DNA of 18,473 nt. It comes from Regnicoccus frigidus. GTDB taxonomy: Bacteria > Cyanobacteriota > Cyanobacteriia > PCC-6307 > Cyanobiaceae. Of this stretch, positions 6,758 to 14,151 are shown piece after piece (position 1 is the stretch's first letter; every line of letters begins with the position of its first letter). Below the pieces are notes generated by a model, which was not told the origin of the DNA, searched no databases, and was given only the letters and a program-made list of their open reading frames with translations. A program made the position numbers and the translations under genes. The stretch covers positions 1-18,473 of the forward strand of contig JAOANE010000029.1 in the NCBI GenBank assembly GCA_025194985.1. The letters are read 5' to 3'.

Positions 6758-8394
6758 GCGTGGAGGTAGGCGAACCACTCCGGGCTCGCCGGGGCGAACT
6801 CGCAGCCCCAGAGCGTTTCGCGCATGCGATGGCCCTGCCACTGGCTGAGGTCGAGCCGGGTGGAGGCGCCGGTGCCGGAGAGGTTGGCGGCCACGATCAC
6901 CGTCATCGCCGGCAGGGTTTCCTCGCCCTCGCTGCGCTCCTGGCAGGAACGGGCGTAGCAGAGCACGCTGGGGTGGCCGCTCTCGATCATCACCATGTCG
7001 CCGTAGCGCAGGGCCGGCAGCAGCCGGCGGCTGGTGAGCATGCGGTGGTGCCAGTTGAGCAGGGAGCCCGAGAGCTGCTGCTGCACCTCCACGTTGACCA
7101 CGCGGTAATCAAAACCGGGTGAGGTGATCGGCGGCAGCACCAACAGGGGGTCGGGGGCGCTGGAGAAGCCACCGTTGGGGGCCCGGCTCCAGGCCATCGG
7201 TGTGCGGTTGGGGTCGCGGTCGCGCAGTCCCGGCCAGTCGCCCATGCCCAGCTCATCGCCGTAATAGAGGCAGGGGAGGCCGGGCAGGCTGTAGATCAGG
7301 GCATGCAGCAGGGTGTTGGGCCTGGCATCGCCATTGAGCAGGGGGGCCAGCCGCCGGTTGATCCCCCAGTTCAGCCAGTGCTCACGGGCCCCCGGGAAGC
7401 CATTGAGGATGGTTTCCACCACCTCATCGGGCACCAGGTGGCCGTCCCCGAGCCAGAGCTCATCGTGGTTGCGCAGCGGCAGGGCCCAGCGGCAGCCCGG
7501 CACCATCTCCTGGGCATGGGTGAGGCAGTCGCGCAGGGCATCGCTGCGACCATTGGCCACGGCCGCGAACAGGTGGGCCGTGAGGCCGAAGTCGAAGGCG
7601 GCATGCAGTTCATCGTTGGCCAGGTAGGGCGCCGACTCATCGACCGGCTGGATCGCCTCGGCCAGCAGCAGCACATCGCGGCCGCTCGACTCCACCCGGG
7701 CCCTCAACCGCCGCAGGAAGGCATGGGTTTCAGGCAGGCCCTCGCAGCGGCTGCCCTCCGCCTCGAACAGGAAGGGCACGGCATCGAGGCGAAAGCCGTC
7801 GGCCCCCATGTCCAGCCAGAAGTCGACCACCTTCAGCATCTCCTCCTGCACCTCGGGATTGGCGTAGTTGAGATCGGGCTGGTGGCGCAGGAAACGGTGC
7901 AGGTAGAACTGGCCCGCCACCTCGTTCCATTCCCAGTTCGAGGCTTCGAAGTGGCGGAACAGCACCGGCGCGTCGGCATAGCCCTGGTCGTCGTCGCGCC
8001 AGACGTAGAAGTCACGCTCGCTGCTGCCCTGGGGCGCCCAGAGGGCGCGCTGAAACCAGGGGTGCAGCACGCTGGTGTGGTTCAGCACCAGGTCGAGGAT
8101 CACGCGGATGCCATGGATGTGGGCCTGCTCCAGCAACAGCCCCACGTCGCGGAGATCGCCGAGGTCGGGGTGGACGCTGGTGAAGTCGGTGATGTCGTAA
8201 CCGCCGTCGCGCAGCGGTGAGGGATAGATCGGCGTCAGCCAGATCGCATCGACCCCGAGCCACTCCAGGTAGGGAAGTTTCTGGGTGATACCAGCCAGGT
8301 CACCGATGCCATTGCCGTCGGCGTCGTGGAAGCTGCGCGGCATCAATTGATAGATGACGCAGCCTTCCCACCAGGGAGGTTTGGCTTTCGGCAT
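6724..8394 (-). CDS. Trehalose-synthase-like GH13 enzyme at the end of the ggp/ggt operon
   Basis: A 556-aa GH13 protein most like maltose alpha-D-glucosyltransferase/trehalose synthase (GH13_16). Region I is DLVLNH (101-106). Region II FRLDAVPFLFE carries the nucleophile D204 and is followed by CEGLPETHAFLRRLR, a TreS hallmark. Region III LLLAEA has E246 and region IV LRNHDE has D311, so the catalytic triad is intact. Length fits TreS without a fused maltokinase. The start ATG at 8394 lies 31 bp after the ggtA stop on the same strand, so it is probably the last gene of the ggpS-ggt transcript. TreS enzymes interconvert maltose and trehalose, but here the neighbours handle glucosylglycerol, and the enzyme may cleave or transfer from that alpha-glucoside. 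Family is well supported; substrate is open. The 3' end overlaps glpD by 34 bp. Confidence 0.85.
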   Translation of the reverse strand: MPKAKPPWWEGCVIYQLMPRSFHDADGNGIGDLAGITQKLPYLEWLGVDAIWLTPIYPSPLRDGGYDITDFTSVHPDLGDLRDVGLLLEQAHIHGIRVILDLVLNHTSVLHPWFQRALWAPQGSSERDFYVWRDDDQGYADAPVLFRHFEASNWEWNEVAGQFYLHRFLRHQPDLNYANPEVQEEMLKVVDFWLDMGADGFRLDAVPFLFEAEGSRCEGLPETHAFLRRLRARVESSGRDVLLLAEAIQPVDESAPYLANDELHAAFDFGLTAHLFAAVANGRSDALRDCLTHAQEMVPGCRWALPLRNHDELWLGDGHLVPDEVVETILNGFPGAREHWLNWGINRRLAPLLNGDARPNTLLHALIYSLPGLPCLYYGDELGMGDWPGLRDRDPNRTPMAWSRAPNGGFSSAPDPLLVLPPITSPGFDYRVVNVEVQQQLSGSLLNWHHRMLTSRRLLPALRYGDMVMIESGHPSVLCYARSCQERSEGEETLPAMTVIVAANLSGTGASTRLDLSQWQGHRMRETLWGCEFAPASPEWFAYLHAYGFFWWLVGE

Positions 8395-8425
8395 GACAGT
8401 GAATGGAGAGGGGGGAATCGGGAAA

Positions 8426-9445
8426 TCAGGGGGTCAGACGCCGGCCGCCGGCCGCAAATCGATGCTCATGTTGTGGCTCCCAGGCGATGCGCACGGCATC
8501 GCCGATGGTTCGCCCGCCATCGCAGACCCAGCGCAGGGGTCCGCGGGCTGTGTCGAGCTGCAGTTGCTGGCTGGCGCCCTGCCATTCCCGACTCACCACC
8601 CGAACCTGCAGTCCACCTTCCCGCACAGCATGGAGGTGTTCGGGCCGCACCGCCAGCAGGCTGCCATCGGGTTCTTGGAGCACGTTGATCTGGGGCCGAC
8701 CGATGAACTGGGCCACGAACAGCGTGGCGGGTCGGTGGTAGAGCTCGCGAGCCGTGCCGCACTGCTGCAGGCGGCCGGCATCGAGCACGGCGATCCGATC
8801 GGCGATGCCCATCGCTTCTTGCTGGTCATGGGTGACGTAGACCACCGGCGCCCCACCGCCGCAGAGGATCGCGCGCAGCTGGGGCCGCAGCTCCTCCCGC
8901 AGCTGGGCGTCGAGGTTGCTCATCGGTTCATCGAGCAGGAACACCTGCGGGCGCCGCAGCAGGGCCCGAGCCAGAGCCACCCGCTGGCGCTGGCCGCCGG
9001 AGAGATCGGCGGGCCGCCGTTGGCGCAGCTCACCGAGCTGCAGCAGCTCGAGCACGGCATCGAGGTCGCGGGCGATGGTGGCCGCATCGACGCCGCGGAT
9101 CTCCATCCCCAGCGAAAGGTTGCGGGCCACGCTCAGGTGGGGATAGAGCGCGTAGCTCTGAAACACCATCGCCACCTGACGGCGGGCCGGCGGCAGGGCG
9201 GTGATGTCGCGCTCGCCGAGCAGGATGCGGCCACTGTCAGGGGAATCGAGGCCGGAGATCAGGCGCAGGGTGCTGCTCTTGCCGCAACCGCTGGGGCCGA
9301 GCAGGGCCAGGCACTCACCGGGGCTCACCGTCAGATCGAGATCTTCGAGGATGGTGCGCGCGCCGATGCGGCGGCTGATCCCCTCCAGTTGCAACGCCGT
9401 GGCAGCGCTGGTGGTGGTGCTGGAAATCGTGCTGGAAACGGTCAT
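8426..9445 (-). CDS. ggtA: ATP-binding subunit of the glucosylglycerol ABC importer
   Basis: A 339-aa ABC ATPase of the MalK/UgpC type that powers solute import at the cytoplasmic face. Walker A GPSGCGKS is at 50-57, the Q-loop in VFQSYALYPHLS (Q96), the signature LSGGQRQRVALARAL from 148, Walker B VFLLDEP (168-174), the D-loop SNLDA and H-loop histidine 206. The last 100 residues form the OB-like regulatory domain of MalK-type ATPases, starting near FIGRPQINVL and including VRPEHL. The gene follows ggtD by 24 bp on the same strand. In Synechocystis ggtA is unlinked from ggtBCD, whereas here all four sit with ggpS. The symbol is assigned from this context; in other settings the sequence alone would only say 'MalK-like sugar ABC ATPase'. 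Confidence 0.88.
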   Translation of the reverse strand: MTVSSTISSTTTSAATALQLEGISRRIGARTILEDLDLTVSPGECLALLGPSGCGKSSTLRLISGLDSPDSGRILLGERDITALPPARRQVAMVFQSYALYPHLSVARNLSLGMEIRGVDAATIARDLDAVLELLQLGELRQRRPADLSGGQRQRVALARALLRRPQVFLLDEPMSNLDAQLREELRPQLRAILCGGGAPVVYVTHDQQEAMGIADRIAVLDAGRLQQCGTARELYHRPATLFVAQFIGRPQINVLQEPDGSLLAVRPEHLHAVREGGLQVRVVSREWQGASQQLQLDTARGPLRWVCDGGRTIGDAVRIAWEPQHEHRFAAGGRRLTP

Positions 9446-9469
9446 CGGCAGAAGCGGCAGACGGCAGGT

Positions 9470-10333
9470 TCAACCCTTGATGGCGCCCTGGGTGAGGCCG
9501 GCCACGATCGGCCGCTGAAAGACCAGCAGTAGCAGCAGCAACGGCACGCTGCCCAGCACCGTGGCCGCGGCGAAGGCGCCATAGGGAACCGAGAACACCG
9601 AGGAGCCGGCGATGCGGGCCATGGCGGGCGCCAGGGTGAGCAGCTCCGAGCGGCTCAGCCAGGTGAGGGCGATCGGGAACTCATTCCAGCTGAACAGAAA
9701 CACGAGCACGGCCGTGCTCGCCACCGCCGGGCCGAGCAGGGGCACCAGGATCCAGCGCAGACGCTGCCAGAGGCCAAAGCCCTCCAGCAGGGCGCTCTCT
9801 TCGAGCTCGCGGGGCAATTCGGCAAAGGCGGCCTCCAGCAGCAGCACCGCCAGGGGAAGCGAAAGCCCGGCATAGGGCAGACAGAGCGCCAGCAGGTTGT
9901 TGGCCAGGCCGAACTGGCGCGCCAGCTGCAGCAGCGCCAGGAACAGCAACACCGAAGGGAAGGCGGCGGCCACCAGCAGGGCCCCATCCACCAGCTGCCG
10001 CTGCAGGCCGCCGCGCCGCTGCAGGGCGTAGGCGCAGGGGATGGCCAGCAGCAGGGTCAGCAGCGTTGTTCCCACCCCCACCAGGGTGCTGTTGAGCAGG
10101 TAGCGCCAGAAGGGCGGATCACTGCTGAGGATCTGGCCGTAGTTGGCCAGGGTCCAGCCCCGACCGATCGCCGCCAGCCCGCCCAGCAGGGCATCGGGGG
10201 TGCGCAGCGAGGTGTAGAGCTGCCAGAGCATCGGCGCGAGGCTCCAGAAGAGCAACAACGCCACCAGGGCCCAGCGGCGCGGGTTCTGCCCCCTTTGTGA
10301 GGCGATCGGTTGTGCAGACGGCGAAGCAGGCAT
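9470..10333 (-). CDS. ggtD: Permease subunit of the glucosylglycerol ABC importer (MalG-like)
   Basis: A 287-aa inner-membrane permease with six predicted hydrophobic segments: the first near 21-40, others near 78-104, 118-137, 146-168, 202-225 and 256-273. The ATPase-contact EAA loop is seen as ELEESALLEGFGLWQRLRWILVPLLGP (about 176-202), and the C-terminus FQRPIVAGLTQGAIKG is the classical MalG-type ending. The ATG at 10333 is preferred; a TTG at 10354 would add seven residues. Neither has a clear ribosome-binding site. It lies 55 bp downstream of ggtC and 24 bp upstream of ggtA, pairing with GgtC as the transmembrane heterodimer. Substrate specificity is inferred from linkage to ggpS. Confidence 0.88.
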   Translation of the reverse strand: MPASPSAQPIASQRGQNPRRWALVALLLFWSLAPMLWQLYTSLRTPDALLGGLAAIGRGWTLANYGQILSSDPPFWRYLLNSTLVGVGTTLLTLLLAIPCAYALQRRGGLQRQLVDGALLVAAAFPSVLLFLALLQLARQFGLANNLLALCLPYAGLSLPLAVLLLEAAFAELPRELEESALLEGFGLWQRLRWILVPLLGPAVASTAVLVFLFSWNEFPIALTWLSRSELLTLAPAMARIAGSSVFSVPYGAFAAATVLGSVPLLLLLLVFQRPIVAGLTQGAIKG

Positions 10334-10388
10334 CGGATGCGGGGTGCTTGACAAAAAAATCAGTGCAAGGAAAAGGGCGCGGGGCAGC

Positions 10389-11267
10389 TCAGGCCCTGAC
10401 CGGACGGCGCAAGACCAGCAGCAGCACCCCTCCCAGCAGCAGCAGCACGCCGAACATGCCGATCATCACGGTGGCGCTGTAGCCGAAATCAAGGAAGCGC
10501 ATGGCGTTGAGATAGGCGTAGCCCGCCACACTCTCGGTGCTGCTGGCGGGCCCGCCGCCGGTGAGCACCACGATCAGATCGAAGACGCCCAGGGCCTGGG
10601 CCAGGCGGAACAGCAGCACCAGCAGCAGGTAGGGCCTCAGCAGGGGCAGGGTGATGCGCAACAGGGCCTGACGGGCGTTGCCACCCTCCAGCGCCAGCGC
10701 CTCGTAGAGATCGGCGGGGATCATCTGCAGCCCGGCCAGCAGCAACAGGGCCACGAAGGGCGTCGTCTTCCAGACATCGGCAAAAACCACCGCCAGCCAG
10801 GCCAGGGAGGGGGAGGCGAGGAAGGGCACCGTGCTGCCGGTGAGGCCGGCGATCACGCCGTTGATCGGGCCGCTGGGGTCATTGAAGATCCAGCGCCAAC
10901 CCAGGGCCATCACCGTGGTGGGCAGGGCCCAGGGCAGCAGGGTGAGGCTGCGCACCAGCCCGCGGCCCCGCCAGCGCTGGTTGAGCAGCAGGGCCATGGC
11001 CAGGCCCAGGCCCAGCTCCAACGACACCGACACCAACGCGAAGCGCAGGGTCTGGGCCGCGTCCTGCCAGAAGCGGGCATCGAGAACCAGGCGGCGCCAG
11101 TTCAGCATCCCCACTGCCACGGGCTGGAGATCGGTGAACAGGTTCTGGGCGTGGAAACTCAGCCACAGGTAAGAGGCCATCGGCCAGAGGAACACCAGCA
11201 GCAACAGCAGCAGGGCCGGGCCGATCAGAACCACGCCCACCAGCAGGCTGCGCCGCCGCTCGCCCAT
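10389..11267 (-). CDS. ggtC: Permease subunit of the glucosylglycerol ABC importer (MalF-like)
   Basis: A 292-aa permease of the binding-protein-dependent sugar type. Hydrophobic segments are at about 8-36, 73-95, 107-127, 158-182, 210-235 and 263-287. The EAA loop reads LYEALALEGGNARQALLRITLP (about 188-208), matching the EAAxxxGA consensus apart from small changes. The ATG at 11267 was chosen because it shares its A with the upstream ggtB stop (TGATG), while the frame further upstream runs inside ggtB. This one-base overlap implies translational coupling between the binding protein and the channel. The SDVWKTTPF-like FADVWKTTPFVALL (163-176) is typical of MalF/UgpA-type subunits. It works with GgtD and GgtA to re-import osmolyte that leaks through the membrane. 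Confidence 0.88.
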   Translation of the reverse strand: MGERRRSLLVGVVLIGPALLLLLLVFLWPMASYLWLSFHAQNLFTDLQPVAVGMLNWRRLVLDARFWQDAAQTLRFALVSVSLELGLGLAMALLLNQRWRGRGLVRSLTLLPWALPTTVMALGWRWIFNDPSGPINGVIAGLTGSTVPFLASPSLAWLAVVFADVWKTTPFVALLLLAGLQMIPADLYEALALEGGNARQALLRITLPLLRPYLLLVLLFRLAQALGVFDLIVVLTGGGPASSTESVAGYAYLNAMRFLDFGYSATVMIGMFGVLLLLGGVLLLVLRRPVRA

Positions 11268-12553
11268 CAGACCGCCTCCACGCCACTGGCGTCGAGCACC
11301 GCACGGCTGCCGCGTCCGGCCCGGTCCATCGCCGCCTGGGGGGCCGTGCCGCCGGTGATCGCCGCGCTGAGTTGGCGCTGCAGGATGTCGCTGAGCTGGG
11401 CATAGACCGGAGTGATCGGCCGCAACGCCGCCACCTCCAGGGCCTGGCGCAGGGCGGGCAGCAGGGGCAGGGCCGCGCGCAGCTCGGGATCGTCGAACAG
11501 GGAGGCGAGTGTGGGCGTGTAGCCCCAATCACGGGCCAGCCGCCGCTGGCTGTCCTCACCGGTGAGGGCCTGCAGCACAGCTACGGCTTCGGCGGGATGG
11601 GCACTGCCGCGCAGCACCGACAGCCCCCAGCTGCCCTGGGTGGCGGCCGGCGACTGGCCGGGCTCGGCCACCATCGTGGTGATGGCCACCTTGCCGGCCA
11701 CCGCACTGCCCGGTTTCTGCAGCTCTTTCCAGGCGTAGGGCCAGTTGCGCATGAAGGCGGCCTCGCCACTGGCGAAGGCCTGCAGGCTTTCGGGTTCGGC
11801 GAAATCGGCCACCGAGGCCGGCGTCACACCCGTTTCGACCAGTTGGCGCAGCCAGGAGGCGGCCGCCGTGGCCTGGGTCGAGTCCAGGCCGATGCCGCTG
11901 GCCGCCGTCCCGCCCCACTGGCCGCCGAAACCACGCAGCACTTCGAGGAAGACGCAGCTGAGACCCTCGTACTGGCGGCCCTGCCAGACGTACCCCCAGC
12001 GCACTAGGCCCTGCTGTTGCAGCTCTTTGGAGCGATCCACCAACTCGGCGGGCGTGCGCGGCGGCGCCGCCATCAGATCGGTGCGCCAGTAGAGCAGGCC
12101 CATCGAGGCCAGCATCGGCAGGCGCCAGAGCTGGCCAGCGAGGCGATTGCCCTCGCGGGCGCCCGCCACCACCCCGGCAAGAGGATCGCCGTCGAGCCAG
12201 TCGTCGAGGGGCAGCAGCCAGCCGGCGGCGGCGTATTTGGCGGTCCAGGTGACATCCATCATCAGCAGGTCGTAGGGGCTATCCCCCAGCAGCAGGCTGC
12301 TGATCGCCAGATCCGACACCGCCTCGGTTTCGAACGGCCCGCGGGCCACGGCGATGCGCAGCCGACGGTGGTCGCGGTTGAAGGCCGCCACCGTGTCAGC
12401 GGTGGCTTCAGCGAAGGGAGCGGGCATAAGCACCGTGATCGTCAGCGGCGGCCGCGCCCAGGCCACGGGCAGCGCCAGCAGGGCCAGGATCCCGGCCAGG
12501 ACAATCGCCAGGGCCAGCGCCCGGGGCCTGGCTCTGGCACGGCCCACGATCAC
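11267..12553 (-). CDS. ggtB: Periplasmic glucosylglycerol-binding protein
   Basis: A 428-aa extracellular solute-binding protein of the family-1 (maltose-binding-like) type. A basic N-terminus (RARARPR), a hydrophobic core (residues 12-30) and AWA|R at 31-34 give a standard signal peptide; there is no lipobox cysteine, so it is predicted to be soluble in the periplasm rather than a lipoprotein. The mature part has the fold-typical ITVLMPAPF, the YDLLMMDVTWTAKYAAAGWLLPLDDWL region and the LYWRTDLM hinge strand. Start is GTG at 12553, with the ggpS TGA stop overlapping it by four bases (GTGA). This couples translation of the uptake system to the synthase, consistent with both being needed under salt stress. 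Ligand assignment (glucosylglycerol, with possible sucrose or trehalose) comes from the family in cyanobacteria and from the neighbourhood. Confidence 0.88.
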   Translation of the reverse strand: MIVGRARARPRALALAIVLAGILALLALPVAWARPPLTITVLMPAPFAEATADTVAAFNRDHRRLRIAVARGPFETEAVSDLAISSLLLGDSPYDLLMMDVTWTAKYAAAGWLLPLDDWLDGDPLAGVVAGAREGNRLAGQLWRLPMLASMGLLYWRTDLMAAPPRTPAELVDRSKELQQQGLVRWGYVWQGRQYEGLSCVFLEVLRGFGGQWGGTAASGIGLDSTQATAAASWLRQLVETGVTPASVADFAEPESLQAFASGEAAFMRNWPYAWKELQKPGSAVAGKVAITTMVAEPGQSPAATQGSWGLSVLRGSAHPAEAVAVLQALTGEDSQRRLARDWGYTPTLASLFDDPELRAALPLLPALRQALEVAALRPITPVYAQLSDILQRQLSAAITGGTAPQAAMDRAGRGSRAVLDASGVEAV

Positions 12554-14088
12554 AGAACGCTGAGTTCACCCAGCTGCTGCTCGGCCCAGTGCTCCACGGT
12601 GAACTCCTCGACGGCCTGATTCATCGTCACCATGCGCTCGCACTGTTCGGGCTTGGGCATCACCAGGGCTTCGGCAATGGCCCGGTCCATGCTGCCGTGG
12701 GAGTAGGGGTTGGCGAGCACCGCCCCCTGCAGTTCCACCGACGCTCCGGTGAACTCGGAGAGCACCAGCACCCCATCGCGACCCCGCCGGGCCGCCACGT
12801 ATTCCTTGGCCACCAGGTTGAGGCCATCGCGCAGGGGGGTGATCCAGCAGACATCGGCCTCGCCGAACCAGGCCACCAGCTCTTCGTAGGGAATCCGCCG
12901 GGTCGAGAGGCGCACCGGCGTCCAGTCGATGCGGGCAAAGCGGCCGTTGATCCGGCCGACGATTTCCTCAACCGCCCGCTGGATGTCGTCGTAGATGCGC
13001 ATACCACCGGCAGCGGCCACGCAACCAAGGAACAGCTCAACTTTGCCGTGCCAGGTCTTGTCGGCCTCCAGCAAACGCTCGTAGGCGAGCAGCATCTCCT
13101 CGTTGCCCTTGGTGTAATCCACCCGGGAGGCGGAGAGGATCAGCTTGCGGTCGGAATGCTGCTCGGAGATCTGCTTCGACATGGCGCAGACATCGGGGTT
13201 GGCCGCGATCCGGCGGATCTGATCGGGGGAGGTGCCCACCGGCGAGGCGACGATGCGCACGCGCCGGCCCTCGTGCATCAGGTAAGGAACAACGTTGGGC
13301 TCGGCCAGGGCGCTGCCGTTACGGCGGAACTTCTCGGCGACCGGCACCGGATCCACCCCCTGCACGGCGCGGAGGCTGACGGCCGAACGGGCGAAGTTGT
13401 TGGCGTAACGGGGAATGTGGAAACCGACCAGATCACAACAGAGCAGGCTGTCGAGGATTTCATCCCGCCAGGGAAGAATGCTGAACACGTCTGTGGACGG
13501 GAAGGGTGTGTGGTGGAAGAAGGCGATCCGCACATCGGGGCGTTCCTTGCGGATGTAAGCGGGCGCGAGCCAGAGGTTGTAATCGTGGATCCAGATCGTG
13601 GCCCCCGGCGCCGCTTCCAGGCAGGCCGCCCGGGCGAAGGAGGCATTCACCTCCTCAAAGATGCACCAGTCGGAATTGTCAACGCTGAAATGGCTGGGAA
13701 AGGAGTGCAGAATCGGCCAGAACGATTCCTTCGACGTAACGTGATAAAAGCTGGAAATCTGTTTGGTGGTGAGCGGCAGACGCCGCAACATGAAATCATT
13801 CGGGGGATCCATCTGGATCAGTTCGTCGTCGAACGTCCCCTCCTCATCCTGCCGCCGCCAGGCCACCCAGGTGCCTGAGCGCTGGCTGCGAAACAGGTTC
13901 CTGAGGGTGGGAATGATGCCGTTGGGGCTCTTCTGATCCACCCAGTGCCGGGTGCCATCGGCATCGATCTTTTCATCGAACGGCGAGCGGTGATACACGA
14001 GCAAAAAGGCGCTGGTGCCCGCCACTGTTGGCGCTGGTGCCGGGGCCTTAGCCGAAGCCGGAAGGTCTGCGGAAGTTTTGCTGGTCAT
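12550..14088 (-). CDS. ggpS: Glucosylglycerol-phosphate synthase
   Basis: A 512-aa GT20 (OtsA-like) glycosyltransferase that condenses ADP-glucose with sn-glycerol-3-phosphate to glucosylglycerol-phosphate, the committed step of GG synthesis in the cytoplasm. The first 25 residues are an Ala/Pro-rich tail, followed by the catalytic domain. Key segments are IWIHDYNLWLAP (165-176), FFHHTPFPS (190-198), SRVDYTKGNEEML (321-333, where trehalose-6-P synthases usually have DYTKGI) and TPLRDGLNLVAKEY (417-430), the nucleotide-sugar site. The combination and length match GgpS better than OtsA. The ATG is at 14088. It leads the operon: ggtB overlaps its stop. No C-terminal phosphatase domain and no separate ggpP are present, so dephosphorylation must be supplied from elsewhere. 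A hairpin 35 bp upstream may matter for control. Confidence 0.93.
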   Translation of the reverse strand: MTSKTSADLPASAKAPAPAPTVAGTSAFLLVYHRSPFDEKIDADGTRHWVDQKSPNGIIPTLRNLFRSQRSGTWVAWRRQDEEGTFDDELIQMDPPNDFMLRRLPLTTKQISSFYHVTSKESFWPILHSFPSHFSVDNSDWCIFEEVNASFARAACLEAAPGATIWIHDYNLWLAPAYIRKERPDVRIAFFHHTPFPSTDVFSILPWRDEILDSLLCCDLVGFHIPRYANNFARSAVSLRAVQGVDPVPVAEKFRRNGSALAEPNVVPYLMHEGRRVRIVASPVGTSPDQIRRIAANPDVCAMSKQISEQHSDRKLILSASRVDYTKGNEEMLLAYERLLEADKTWHGKVELFLGCVAAAGGMRIYDDIQRAVEEIVGRINGRFARIDWTPVRLSTRRIPYEELVAWFGEADVCWITPLRDGLNLVAKEYVAARRGRDGVLVLSEFTGASVELQGAVLANPYSHGSMDRAIAEALVMPKPEQCERMVTMNQAVEEFTVEHWAEQQLGELSVL

Positions 14089-14122
14089 CTCTGGCCTTCA
14101 CGTGGGGCCATCCTCTCACCGC

Positions 14123-14151
14123 TGAACGGGGGCGCTCAAAGTGAGCGTTCA
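14123..14151 (-). promoter_or_regulatory. Hairpin in the short leader before ggpS
   Basis: CGCTCA (14133-14138) and TGAGCG (14142-14147) form a perfect 6-bp stem with a 3-base loop. The outer TGAA (14123-14126) and TTCA (14148-14151) extend the stem across a 6-base bulge. The structure covers the stop codon of the upstream gene and ends 35 bp before the ggpS ATG, taking up half of the 60-bp gap. There is no T-run, so it is not a classical intrinsic terminator. It may be an RNA structure or an operator affecting ggpS; this function is inferred. Confidence 0.35.

Noticed and set aside
10344..12619. Long plus-strand open frames opposite ggtB and ggtC
   Set aside because: Gln/His-rich translations typical of the complement of Leu- and Ala-rich membrane protein genes; no start context or domain.
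12589..13878. 429-aa open frame on the plus strand opposite ggpS
   Set aside because: It is the complement of a strongly conserved gene, with low-complexity His/Gly/Arg-rich translation and no motif; a GC-driven shadow.
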